Below are positions 43,573 through 51,588 of a stretch of 64,000 nucleotides of DNA, one piece after another; the stretch's first letter is position 1; every line of letters begins with the position of its first letter. Source of the DNA: Olivibacter oleidegradans. GTDB taxonomy: Bacteria; Bacteroidota; Bacteroidia; Sphingobacteriales; Sphingobacteriaceae. The stretch covers positions 124,001-188,000 of the forward strand of contig NZ_JBHLWO010000004.1 of NCBI RefSeq assembly GCF_042432805.1. Direction: 5' to 3'. Made by a program: the position numbers and the translations under genes. The notes below the pieces were generated by a model, which saw nothing but the letters and a program-made list of their open reading frames with translations, was not told the DNA's origin and did no database searches.

Positions 43573-43573
43573 A

Positions 43574-43637
43574 GTAAATTTTACAAAACAAACCCATAAT
43601 TCTGCAATAGGCATCCAAATAATTGTCGCCAAATTTG
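43574..43637 (+). promoter_or_regulatory. copper-regulon promoter a (copA)
   Basis: GTAAATTTTACAAAACAAA begins at 43574, and the -7 box CCAAATTTG ends at 43637; the motif-to-TTTG distance is 60 bases. It lies between the HMA-AraC gene and copA. Same motif and spacing as the other six sites in this block. Confidence 0.7.
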
Positions 43638-43662
43638 TATTGTAAATAAAAGCAATCAGAAA

Positions 43663-46080
43663 ATGGCGGCAAATAACAATAGAGAAACCGTTTATCTCCC
43701 TTTGGAGGACGTAGAAAGCGAACACTGCGCATTAATCGTTGACAAAGGATTGGCGCAGGTAAAAGGCATTGAAACCCATAAGGTAGAGCTTAATAACCAT
43801 AGAGCTGCTATTACAGTGGACAATGATGAGGTGGTAGCAGCAGCCGTGCAGGCGATTAAAGATCTTGGCTATGGGGTTCCCACCATTAAAAATTCCTTCC
43901 CTGTATTGGGGATGACCTGTGCTTCTTGTGCAGGAAGTGTTGAAAGCATTGTAAAATACGAGCCGGGCGTTGTGAATGCTTCTGTTAACTTTGCTACGGG
44001 CAACCTTACCGTAGAATATCTACCCAACATGACTGATGCTTCTAAAATTCAGCGGGCCGTTCAGGGTGTTGGCTATGACCTATTGATAGAAGATGAAACC
44101 AAACAGCAGGAAACCCTGGAAGCGATTCACACCGAAAGATTCAGGAAACTTAAAAGCAAAACCATTTGGGCAATCATCTTATCGCTTCCGGTGGTCATTA
44201 TTGGTATGCTCTTCATGGATATACCTTATGCCAATGAGACCATGTGGCTTTTCTCCACTCCAGTAGTTCTTTGGCTAGGCAAAGACTTTTTTATCAACGC
44301 ATGGAAACAGACTAAACATCGTTCTGCCAATATGGATACCTTGGTTGCATTAAGTACAGGTATTGCGTATATATTCAGCGTATTCAATATGCTGTTTATG
44401 GACTTCTGGCATCGGAGAGGTTTACACGCACACGTGTATTTTGAAGCCGCAGCGGTTATCATTGCCTTTATTCTATTAGGTAAATTATTGGAGGAAAAAG
44501 CTAAGGGGAATACCTCATCAGCCATTAAAAAATTAATGGGATTACAACCAAAAACAGTTATTATAATAGAAACAGACGGCACAGAAAGACAAAAAGCCAT
44601 TGAAGAGGTGAACGTAGGGGATGTTATTTTGGTAAAACCGGGCGAAAAAATCGCAGTAGATGGTATGGTAACTTCAGGCACTTCATATGTGGATGAAAGT
44701 ATGCTAAGTGGCGAACCGGTGCCCGTACTAAAAAAAGAAAAAGAAAAGGTATTTGCAGGAACGATTAATCAAAAAGGCAGTTTTCGCTTCCAAGCCGTTA
44801 AAGTGGGTAAAGAAACCATGCTTGCTCAAATCATCAAAATGGTGCAGGATGCACAGGGGAGTAAAGCGCCTGTACAGAAATTGGTTGATAAAATTGCAGG
44901 CATTTTCGTGCCTGTAGTGATCAGCATTGCTATCCTTACATTTGTCCTATGGTTGATTTTGGGAGGCAACAATGGAATTGTGCAAGGTTTATTGGCCGCT
45001 GTTACCGTATTAGTAATTGCTTGTCCTTGTGCTTTGGGCCTGGCCACTCCCACCGCTATTATGGTTGGGGTAGGTAAAGGTGCTGAAAAGGGTATCTTGA
45101 TTAAAGACGCAGAAAGTCTGGAACTGGCAAAAAAGGTAAATGCCGTTGTTTTAGATAAAACTGGAACGATTACCGAGGGGAGACCACAGCTTACCGATAT
45201 TCAATGGCTAAATAATGATGATGCGACCAAAGATATTTTATTGAGCATTGAAAAGCAATCCGAGCACCCCTTGGCAGAAGCTGTGGTAAAGCATCTGGAC
45301 GAAGTTTCTACTATTTCACTGTCGAATTTTGACAGTATTACAGGTAAAGGTGCAAAAGCTGATCATAATAATGAAACATACTATGTAGGCAACAAAAAAT
45401 TGTTAGCCGAAAACAAGATCACTATTGCTGAACAATTGCAAAAACAAGCTGATGAATGGGGTAAACTATCTAAAACTGTTATTTGGTTTGCCAGCAGCAA
45501 ACAAGCGCTATCGGTAATCGCAATTTCCGATAAAATCAAAGAAACGTCAGTAGCAGCAATCAAGGAAATGCAGGATATGGGTATCGACCTATATATGCTT
45601 ACTGGAGATAACGAGGCAACGGCTAAAGCCATTGCTGAGCAAGCAGGTATTCATCATTACAAAGCGGAAGTATTACCGCAACATAAAGCAGACTTTGTGA
45701 AAAAACTGCAAGAGCAAGGCAAAGTAGTAGCAATGGTTGGGGATGGTATCAATGATAGCACGGCTTTGGCCACCGCCGATGTAAGTATCGCAATGGGTAA
45801 AGGATCGGATATCGCAATGGACGTGGCAAAAATGACCATTATTTCATCTGATCTTACCAAGATACCGCAGTCGATAAGATTATCAAAACAGACTGTTGCA
45901 ACCATTAAACAAAACTTGTTTTGGGCATTCATCTACAATCTTATTGGTATCCCGATTGCTGCGGGTATTCTTTACCCAATTAACGGCTTCTTATTAAACC
46001 CGATGATTGCCGGTGCAGCCATGGCATTGAGCAGCGTCAGTGTGGTAAGCAACAGTTTACGTTTGAAATGGAAAAAGTGA
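43663..46080 (+). CDS. copA: copper-exporting P1B ATPase with two HMA domains
   Basis: An 805-residue P-type ATPase. The first N-terminal HMA domain has SEHC in place of CxxC (VESEHC); the second keeps TCASC near 86-89. Ion-path motif CPC (IACPCALGLATP, about 454), phosphorylation DKTGTITEG (about 498), HP in SEHPLAEA, GDGIND. CPC with these flanks marks Cu+/Ag+ exporters. It follows a regulon promoter and is followed by a metal-binding lipoprotein gene 32 bases on, likely the same operon. Confidence 0.93.
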   Translation: MAANNNRETVYLPLEDVESEHCALIVDKGLAQVKGIETHKVELNNHRAAITVDNDEVVAAAVQAIKDLGYGVPTIKNSFPVLGMTCASCAGSVESIVKYEPGVVNASVNFATGNLTVEYLPNMTDASKIQRAVQGVGYDLLIEDETKQQETLEAIHTERFRKLKSKTIWAIILSLPVVIIGMLFMDIPYANETMWLFSTPVVLWLGKDFFINAWKQTKHRSANMDTLVALSTGIAYIFSVFNMLFMDFWHRRGLHAHVYFEAAAVIIAFILLGKLLEEKAKGNTSSAIKKLMGLQPKTVIIIETDGTERQKAIEEVNVGDVILVKPGEKIAVDGMVTSGTSYVDESMLSGEPVPVLKKEKEKVFAGTINQKGSFRFQAVKVGKETMLAQIIKMVQDAQGSKAPVQKLVDKIAGIFVPVVISIAILTFVLWLILGGNNGIVQGLLAAVTVLVIACPCALGLATPTAIMVGVGKGAEKGILIKDAESLELAKKVNAVVLDKTGTITEGRPQLTDIQWLNNDDATKDILLSIEKQSEHPLAEAVVKHLDEVSTISLSNFDSITGKGAKADHNNETYYVGNKKLLAENKITIAEQLQKQADEWGKLSKTVIWFASSKQALSVIAISDKIKETSVAAIKEMQDMGIDLYMLTGDNEATAKAIAEQAGIHHYKAEVLPQHKADFVKKLQEQGKVVAMVGDGINDSTALATADVSIAMGKGSDIAMDVAKMTIISSDLTKIPQSIRLSKQTVATIKQNLFWAFIYNLIGIPIAAGILYPINGFLLNPMIAGAAMALSSVSVVSNSLRLKWKK

Positions 46081-46112
46081 CATCATTAACTTCCTAAATT
46101 AGTTCAACAAAA

Positions 46113-46502
46113 ATGAAAATAAACAAATTATTAATAGGGGCTTTTGCCTTGTTGGTCATGATTATTTCGTCCTGCGGCAGCGATGCTAAAAAGGCAAAAA
46201 ACGATCACGTACATGCTGCGGATGATGGACACGACCACGCTACAGAACTGCTGGAAAAATCCCCGGGAAAAATCGGCAACAACAGAAATGAAAAGGGCGA
46301 GTTGGTAGATGCAGCTGGGCATTTGATTACCGGTTGTCCCTCGCATAAAGAAATGATCGGTTCAGAAGGAGATATGTGTCCGAAGTGTGGTTATATGACG
46401 ATGATCCCTATTACTTGGGATATTAGCGGAGTAGACACTGTGCGTGTTACAACGTTGACTGACTACAGTCCTCCGGCGGATAAATTAAAAAATAATAACT
46501 AG
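46113..46502 (+). CDS. lipoprotein with heavy-metal-binding domain
   Basis: A 129-residue lipoprotein (lipobox IISSCGS, Cys21). It has a His-rich stretch (DHVHAADDGHDHA) and a C-terminal YHS/HMBD-like motif GCPSHKEMIGSEGDMCPKCGYM (about 74-95, longer in the gene), typical of heavy-metal-binding domains fused to Cu/Ag efflux proteins. It probably buffers periplasmic metal exported by CopA. A strong terminator follows at 46526-46561. Confidence 0.82.
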   Translation: MKINKLLIGAFALLVMIISSCGSDAKKAKNDHVHAADDGHDHATELLEKSPGKIGNNRNEKGELVDAAGHLITGCPSHKEMIGSEGDMCPKCGYMTMIPITWDISGVDTVRVTTLTDYSPPADKLKNNN

Positions 46503-46525
46503 GCTAGACTTGATTGCGTTTGTTA

Positions 46526-46561
46526 AACGGTGGTTCATTCAAAACGAACCGCCGTTTTTTT
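46526..46561 (+). terminator. terminator after the copA operon
   Basis: AACGGTGGTTC and GAACCGCCGTT form a stem with a 9-base loop, followed by TTTTTT. Ends the copA-lipoprotein transcript. Confidence 0.85.
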
Positions 46562-46567
46562 AGAGCC

Positions 46568-46631
46568 GTAAAAATTACAAATTTTACAGGTTATATCACA
46601 CTTCCAACACATTAGCCGTTAGGTAGATTTG
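46568..46631 (+). promoter_or_regulatory. copper-regulon promoter b (azurin unit)
   Basis: GTAAAAATTACAAATTTTAC begins at 46568; the perfect -7 box TAGATTTG ends at 46631. The motif-to-TTTG distance is 60 bases. Drives the 53-residue frame and the azurin gene. Confidence 0.7.
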
Positions 46632-46664
46632 GATATTGCTAAACTGTCAAAGAGGAAATTTCTC

Positions 46665-46826
46665 ATGAATAAAAACGATATAAAAAATGCTAGCCTTGTC
46701 CGAAAATCTATTACGGACATAAGGTCTATTTTGTTGACCAGGGAAATACAACAGCTAAAAATTTCAGGTATTGTTTCGGTAGCAAAACTCCCTAAATTGT
46801 GGTATCAGATAACAGATAAATCTTAA
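46665..46826 (+). CDS. 53-residue hypothetical before azurin
   Basis: Read from the ATG at 46665 (MNKNDIKNASLVRKSITDIRS), about 34 bases after promoter b and six before the azurin start. Basic, without signal. It may be real or a fortuitous frame in the leader; a coding relative in another genome would decide. Confidence 0.35.
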   Translation: MNKNDIKNASLVRKSITDIRSILLTREIQQLKISGIVSVAKLPKLWYQITDKS

Positions 46827-46832
46827 GTAAAA

Positions 46833-47339
46833 ATGAAAAAGTTCATGTTAGTATTGTCCGTAATCACTTTAAATGCCTGTAACAATACGGCTAAAAACGA
46901 AAAAGCAATAGAAAATCATTATCCCGAAACGGAGAGAGCAACTATTCGGGCTGAAAACAGAAATGAAGAAGTCATTACCATTAATGGTGACGATGATATG
47001 AAATTCGACAAAACCGAACTCAAGGCCAAAGAGGGTCAAACCGTAAAGCTTATGCTGAAACATGTTGGTAAAGCACCTGTTGGAGCCATGGGGCATAATG
47101 TTGTCATACTTGCACAAGGCACAGACTTCAATGCTTTTGCCAATGCAGCGATAGATGCCAAGGACAATGACTATATTCCAAAGAGAATGGAAAATGCAGT
47201 AATCGCTAAAACCAATATAATTGGCGGCGGGCAAATTACTGAAATTACCTTTATCGCTCCAGCAAAAGGCTCATATGATTTCCTGTGTTCATTTCCAGGT
47301 CACTGTATCTATATGAAAGGGAAGTTCATTGTAGCGTAA
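46833..47339 (+). CDS. azurin, a type 1 copper protein
   Basis: A 168-residue lipoprotein (Cys16 at the lipobox). The blue-copper ligands are seen: His in MGHNVV, Cys in FLCSFPGH, His in PGHC, and Met in YMKGKF; the family IVAQGTDF-like stretch also fits. Azurins carry electrons or buffer copper in the periplasm. In a copper island, buffering or oxidising Cu+ is likely. Expressed from promoter b. Confidence 0.9.
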   Translation: MKKFMLVLSVITLNACNNTAKNEKAIENHYPETERATIRAENRNEEVITINGDDDMKFDKTELKAKEGQTVKLMLKHVGKAPVGAMGHNVVILAQGTDFNAFANAAIDAKDNDYIPKRMENAVIAKTNIIGGGQITEITFIAPAKGSYDFLCSFPGHCIYMKGKFIVA

Positions 47340-47357
47340 CTCAGCATCTCGAAATCA

Positions 47358-47420
47358 GTAAAAATCATAAATCTTACATGGAATAACATAATAATAGCCA
47401 CCGTTTGATACGGAAATTTG
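47358..47420 (+). promoter_or_regulatory. copper-regulon promoter c (HMA chaperone)
   Basis: GTAAAAATCATAAATCTTAC begins at 47358; GAAATTTG ends at 47420. Distance to TTTG 59 bases. Lies before the 81-residue HMA gene. Confidence 0.65.
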
Positions 47421-47442
47421 TAACATAAAAAACAAGTTCAAA

Positions 47443-47688
47443 ATGAAAAATGTAGAATTAAGCATACCAGATATGCAAAGTGCACATTGCCAATCAAGAG
47501 TAAACAATGCTATCAATGCTATTGCTGGTGTCAAAATCGAAAGATTGGAAGCAGGAAAACTTGCAGTTTCAGTTGAAAGTGACGAAATAAAAGAAGAGAT
47601 GGTAGCGGTTATTGAAAAAGCAGGTTACAAAGTAGAGGGTAACGACAACGGAAAAACTTCGACTTGTTCAACGGGATGCTGTGACTAG
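47443..47688 (+). CDS. HMA-type metallochaperone with SAHC metal loop
   Basis: An 81-residue HMA fold (VELSIPDMQSAHCQSRVNNAIN). The usual CxxC is replaced by SAHC, like the SEHC of CopA's first domain, and the C-terminus adds a cysteine cluster CSTGCC. The paired loss of the first cysteine in both proteins suggests they share a ligand design (His-Cys) or partner. Expressed from promoter c; a terminator follows. Confidence 0.75.
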   Translation: MKNVELSIPDMQSAHCQSRVNNAINAIAGVKIERLEAGKLAVSVESDEIKEEMVAVIEKAGYKVEGNDNGKTSTCSTGCCD

Positions 47689-47699
47689 TTTTTTTGGCA

Positions 47700-47738
47700 A
47701 ATCTCGGGGAGATATTTTAGTACATCTCCGGGATTTTA
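47700..47738 (+). terminator. probable terminator after the HMA gene
   Basis: AATCTCGGGGAGAT pairs with ATCTCCGGGATT with a small bulge, followed by TTTTACC. Separates the HMA gene from the AraC-like gene. Confidence 0.6.
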
Positions 47739-47794
47739 CCAAACCGCCTCTAAAGTATAAAACTGTAAAAATCTTGGTCTATAAGTAAAAAGGT

Positions 47795-48211
47795 ATGTTA
47801 TTTAATCAAAATTCAGGCGATTGTTCGGATATCATGACAAAGGTTTGCAATATAGCAGACCAGCATATTCAGAACCTATTGTATACAGGAACATCTGCAC
47901 CATTCAACGTACAGCTTACAAAGGAACTAAAAACGGATTATAAACAATTGAACAAGATGTTCCTCATCAACTGCAATATGAGCCTCGAAATTATTTTCGT
48001 AATGCGGATCGTTGAAAAGGTAAAAGAAATGCTTGTATACACCGAGCAGTCTATATCGCAAATTGCAAAAGCATTAAGCTATAGAAAACCAACAAAACTA
48101 TCTGAGCAATTGATGACCTATACAGGATTAACATCTGCCCATTTCAAACAGATAAGAAGAAACAAGCTGGAAATCATCAGAAAACGGCAGGAAAGCCAAA
48201 ACGAATTATAA
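47795..48211 (+). CDS. short AraC-type regulator without HMA domain
   Basis: A 138-residue protein whose C-terminal 80 residues (SISQIAKALSYRKPTKLSEQLMTYTGLTSAHFKQIRRNK) match the AraC domain of the HMA-AraC proteins at 43009 and 49866. The N-terminal metal domain is missing and replaced by about 50 unrelated residues. No regulon-type promoter was seen. It may be a truncated relic or a regulator with another input. Confidence 0.6.
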   Translation: MLFNQNSGDCSDIMTKVCNIADQHIQNLLYTGTSAPFNVQLTKELKTDYKQLNKMFLINCNMSLEIIFVMRIVEKVKEMLVYTEQSISQIAKALSYRKPTKLSEQLMTYTGLTSAHFKQIRRNKLEIIRKRQESQNEL

Positions 48212-48249
48212 TTATCAGACCAGCAACCTTCTATATAAAGGGCTCTATT

Positions 48250-48286
48250 AACCTCTCTTTGCGTAAAAGCGGAGGTTTTCTTTTTA
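48250..48286 (+). terminator. terminator after the short AraC gene
   Basis: AACCTC and GAGGTT pair around a 16-base loop (with inner GCG pairing), followed by TTCTTTTT. Confidence 0.7.
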
Positions 48287-48311
48287 TAGGTAGCGTAAGA
48301 ACAACTTGGGA

Positions 48312-49382
48312 ATGAAGAAATACACCTGGCGAACACATAAAATTATAAAGGAAACTAAAGACGCGATTACTATATGCTTTGATCCAGGGCATCAGAAATT
48401 TGCCTATTTGCCTGGTCAATATCTTAACATCAGAATTAGCTTAAACGGAGAACTGTTGATACGCTCGTATTCGTTTTGCTCTAAGCCATCTGATGAATTT
48501 CCTGCTATTACCATTAAAAGGGTTATTGGCGGAAAGATGAGCAATTTTATTTTAGACAATGCAGCAGATATCGAAACCTGGGAAATAGAGGCTCCCTTTG
48601 GAAATTTTGTATTGGATAAGTCAATTGTAGAACAATCCGAAATTGTTCTGTTGGCAGGTGGAAGTGGTATTTCTCCTTTGTTCTCCATGTTAAAAAGCAT
48701 TGAAAATACAAACCAAATTCCTCTGTTAGTCTATAGTAACAAATTGCCACAAGAAACCATTTTTTGGAATGAATTGGAGACAATGCATACAAACGAGAAA
48801 CTGAACATTTGCTATTCCTTCACCGACCCTGAATTTATCTCAACAAAAATCAACCACATTGCAGGCAGGTTTTCCTTGCTTGTTCTCAGGTCAGTCATCA
48901 AAAGGCTAGTTTCGGCAGTTAATGATGCCCATTATTACATCTGCGGACCTACTGGGCTAATGGATTTATATAAGGATGCACTCACTGGCTTGAAAATCCC
49001 CGAGGAAAATATCCATATGGAATATTTTGATCCAATACAGATAGATGCAAACGATATGGAAACGGACTGTACTACCAAAGATGTTATTGTAAACTATTAT
49101 GAGGACAACTATGTGAACGATGAAATGCAGACTTTTGAATGTACATCACTCATTGAAGTTCAGCCAAGGCAGTCTTTATTAGGGGCGATGAAAGCACACC
49201 ATATCAAAGTTCCTAGCTCCTGTAGGAAGGGAACCTGTGGGGCTTGCTGGGCGGTAAAAACAGGCGGTGAAATTCGGATGCTTCATAGTGGTGCATTGAC
49301 CGAGCAAGATATTGCGGAGGGAATAATTTTACTATGCCAAAGCTATCCACTGAATGCGGATGTATGCATTACCGTACAGTAA
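48312..49382 (+). CDS. flavin reductase with C-terminal 2Fe-2S ferredoxin domain
   Basis: About 356 residues from the ATG at 48312; the upstream TTG is a less likely start. FAD-binding RSYSFCS near 57-63, NAD-binding GGSGISPLFSMLK near 120, and a C-terminal plant-type ferredoxin with CRKGTCGAC and a distant Cys (LLCQSYP). This layout is typical of PaaE/Hmp-like electron-transfer proteins. In a copper island it may reduce or oxidise metal or feed azurin; that is inference. It is bounded by a terminator upstream and convergent with the IS3-like gene. Confidence 0.82.
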   Translation: MKKYTWRTHKIIKETKDAITICFDPGHQKFAYLPGQYLNIRISLNGELLIRSYSFCSKPSDEFPAITIKRVIGGKMSNFILDNAADIETWEIEAPFGNFVLDKSIVEQSEIVLLAGGSGISPLFSMLKSIENTNQIPLLVYSNKLPQETIFWNELETMHTNEKLNICYSFTDPEFISTKINHIAGRFSLLVLRSVIKRLVSAVNDAHYYICGPTGLMDLYKDALTGLKIPEENIHMEYFDPIQIDANDMETDCTTKDVIVNYYEDNYVNDEMQTFECTSLIEVQPRQSLLGAMKAHHIKVPSSCRKGTCGACWAVKTGGEIRMLHSGALTEQDIAEGIILLCQSYPLNADVCITVQ

Positions 49383-49392
49383 ACATATCCAT

Positions 49393-49659
49393 TCAAAAAT
49401 CCTCTTTCAGCAAATCTTTGAGTTTTCGATATTGCACGTACAGATCGGTATACATTGTTTTTAACTTGCCGTTTTCTTCGTTTAAATTTACTAATTCTAC
49501 GAGAATATCCATTCCTAAATCCTTGTATTTTTGTCTCAGTTCAAAAATATTTGTGCCGTAAACGCCGTATTTCTCGTAAAGCTCCAGACCGCTTTTCCCA
49601 GCGTTGTAGTCTTTCAGCACTTTTATAACCTGATGTTCATTACTTTTTTTGTTCTTCAT
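49393..49659 (-). CDS. IS3-type OrfA-like protein, orphan
   Basis: An 88-residue protein whose plan resembles IS3-family OrfA (IKVLKDYNAGKSGLELYEKYGV then a leucine/glutamate helix LVELVNLNEENGKLKTMYTDLYVQYRKLKDLL). No OrfB, inverted repeats or target duplication are visible. Either a relic of an insertion sequence or a domesticated helix-turn-helix protein. Confidence 0.5.
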   Translation of the reverse strand: MKNKKSNEHQVIKVLKDYNAGKSGLELYEKYGVYGTNIFELRQKYKDLGMDILVELVNLNEENGKLKTMYTDLYVQYRKLKDLLKEDF

Positions 49660-49765
49660 TTTTTTAGGATGTTACCTGCTACAAAATTCTATAAGAACAG
49701 CAGGAGTAGCTATATACTTTTTCCCCTTTATTTTATAATATTTAATGTTGAAATATTGCTTTTCA

Positions 49766-49829
49766 TAAAATTTCACAAATCAAAGCTGGAATATCATAAT
49801 AATTTACTGGGTTCGAATGCTGAATTTTG
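49766..49829 (+). promoter_or_regulatory. copper-regulon promoter d (HMA-AraC copy 2)
   Basis: AAAATTTCACAAATCAAAG begins at 49767, with the ACAAAT core aligned as in the other sites; TTTG of the -7 region is at 49826-49829. Core-to-TTTG spacing equals that of the other sites. The first two motif bases differ, so it may be weaker. Its place before the regulator gene suggests autoregulation. Confidence 0.55.
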
Positions 49830-49865
49830 ATCTATGAATAAAGAGATTAAAACGGTCTAGATGTT

Positions 49866-50471
49866 ATGACACTATTGATAAAAGGAATGGTGTGCGATAG
49901 ATGTATATATGTTCTTGAACAGGAAATGACAGCTTTGGGTTTTGAGGTTTTAAATATAAAACTGGGAGAGATGGTTTTAAAAGATACAGAAGTGGTTTTA
50001 CAGAAGTTGGAAGCCATCAAAACGATGTTGAAAAGTAATGGTTTTGAACTGATATACAACAAGAACCAAAAGACGATAAATATGATAAAGGAATTAGTGG
50101 AAAAAGGTATCAGGATGCAACTGGATAGCGGAACGCCTACTAAGTTCACAACCTTAATTAGTAATAAGCTGCACAAGAACTACAATACATTAAGTGCCTT
50201 ATTTTCTTCGGCTGAGGGAGTGACGCTTGAAAAATATATCATTCACAGAAAAATTGAAATGGTAAAAGAGTTATTGGTTTATACCGAAATGTCTTTGACC
50301 GAAATTGCTCATCGGTTGGGTTATAGCAGTCAGGCATATCTATCCAACCAGTTGAAAAGATACACGGGCTTTACATCGCGCTATTTTAAACCGATGAAGC
50401 AGGAAAAAAAGGATATCATCAACATGCGGAGGGATGAAGCACTTAGCTCTGATGGTTCGCGGCCCATATAA
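49866..50471 (+). CDS. HMA-AraC fusion regulator, copy 2
   Basis: A 201-residue protein like the one at 43009: N-terminal metal domain with Cys11/Cys14 (MVCDRC; MTLLIKG start), linker, and C-terminal AraC-type HTH (SLTEIAHRLGYSSQAYLSNQLKRYTGFTSRYFK). It is preceded by regulon promoter d. Two such regulators in one block may sense different metals or levels. Confidence 0.8.
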   Translation: MTLLIKGMVCDRCIYVLEQEMTALGFEVLNIKLGEMVLKDTEVVLQKLEAIKTMLKSNGFELIYNKNQKTINMIKELVEKGIRMQLDSGTPTKFTTLISNKLHKNYNTLSALFSSAEGVTLEKYIIHRKIEMVKELLVYTEMSLTEIAHRLGYSSQAYLSNQLKRYTGFTSRYFKPMKQEKKDIINMRRDEALSSDGSRPI

Positions 50472-50484
50472 GTCATTCAAAAAA

Positions 50485-50548
50485 GTAAATTTCATAACAT
50501 TTAACCGTCATTTCGTATAGCTGCTCCTACGTTACAATCCGACCTTTG
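50485..50548 (+). promoter_or_regulatory. copper-regulon promoter e (34-residue frame and DUF2652)
   Basis: GTAAATTTCATAACATTTAA begins at 50485; GACCTTTG ends at 50548. Distance 60 bases. Confidence 0.65.
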
Positions 50549-50608
50549 CCTTTGCTATTTGAATAGTCAGTTTGAGGGAATAAAGAAGTGTCATAAAATA
50601 AACATAAG

Positions 50609-50713
50609 ATGAGAACAAGTAAAATAGGTTTGGTATCCCGCTTCCTAATTGGAGCAGGAATAATACAGCGTCTTGAGCAGCAAATGAAAAATCAACGGGC
50701 CGGATATGTCTGA
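50609..50713 (+). CDS. 34-residue small frame after promoter e
   Basis: ATG at 50609, TGA at 50711-50713 (MRTSKIGLVSRFLIGAGIIQ... amphipathic, basic). It is the first frame after promoter e. It could be a real small protein, a leader peptide or chance. Confidence 0.35.
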   Translation: MRTSKIGLVSRFLIGAGIIQRLEQQMKNQRAGYV

Positions 50714-50845
50714 TACAAAATGAATTAAATATAAATTCGCAAAATTCGTAGGGTGATGCGCTAGGTTAAAGCATGTTAAGATTGAACCCAATATGGAGAC
50801 CCTTAAATACTATTCTAACTTTTCATCATACTAAAATCCTAAGTC

Positions 50846-51412
50846 ATGGAAGAACAGATTACCCAATATAAAACAGGAATGGTGATGATACCGGACATAT
50901 CAGGGTTTACTGATTTTGTCATTAATACCAATATGTTCGTCGGTAGATATATAACTGAAAAACTTCTGAAATCGATTTTGGATAGCAATCGTCTAGCACT
51001 AAAGGTTTCTGAAATCGAGGGTGATGCTATACTGTTTTACAAATACAATAACATCCCCACATTTGATGATGCCATTACCCAGGTTGAAATAATGTACAAT
51101 AACTTTAAAAAGGAAGTAGCTCGTTTAGCCCTGCAGTTTGCAATAAAAATTCCGCTATCATTAAAGATTATCCTACACTACGGTTCTTTTTCAAAATACA
51201 GTATTGGCAAATTTGAAAAGCTCTATGGAGTCCCAGTCATTGAAGCACATAACATGCTCAAAAATAGTGTTGCAGGATTTCCTCCTTATGCTCTTTTTTC
51301 TGAAGCTTTTTTAAAAATAAATTTCGAAATACCTTTCCATTCAATAAATAAATACCATGCCTGTGATAGCTGCAAGTATCTGCCAGACATTGGCTACATA
51401 CATTATCTTTAG
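50846..51412 (+). CDS. DUF2652 protein, adenylate-cyclase-like fold
   Basis: A 188-residue protein with the family start MIPDISGFTDFVINTN and SEIEGDAILFYKYNN near 52-66, matching DUF2652, related to class III nucleotide cyclase domains. Two cysteines near the C-terminus (ACDSC) are extra. Enzyme activity is not established. Position after promoter e places it in the copper regulon. Confidence 0.75.
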   Translation: MEEQITQYKTGMVMIPDISGFTDFVINTNMFVGRYITEKLLKSILDSNRLALKVSEIEGDAILFYKYNNIPTFDDAITQVEIMYNNFKKEVARLALQFAIKIPLSLKIILHYGSFSKYSIGKFEKLYGVPVIEAHNMLKNSVAGFPPYALFSEAFLKINFEIPFHSINKYHACDSCKYLPDIGYIHYL

Positions 51413-51427
51413 AACGCAAAAAAACCA

Positions 51428-51490
51428 GTAAATATTACAAATCAAACAAGGAGTTGCGTATTCATACCCCTTAGTGAATGATCAACTTTG
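51428..51490 (+). promoter_or_regulatory. copper-regulon promoter f (RND operon)
   Basis: GTAAATATTACAAATCAAAC begins at 51428; CAACTTTG ends at 51490. Distance 59 bases. Located 100 bases before the adaptor gene of the RND operon. Confidence 0.7.
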
Positions 51491-51588
51491 TAGTGTTAAT
51501 TCAGCATATGAATACTGTAAAAATTTCAATTATCACGCTATAAAATAATAAAGTTTAATCATTTGTTGCACAATTAAATAATAAGACC

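Noticed and set aside
46833..47339. Plastocyanin or other cupredoxin instead of azurin
   Set aside because: The ligand spacing around CSFPGHC and the MGHN motif fit azurin better.
47765..47775. GTAAAAATC before the short AraC gene as an eighth regulon site
   Set aside because: It lacks the ACAAA core and there is no TTTG at the required distance.
51517..51536. GTAAAAATTTCAATTATCAC before the RND adaptor as another regulon site
   Set aside because: No -7 TTTG 59-60 bases downstream, and it lies between promoter f and the gene.
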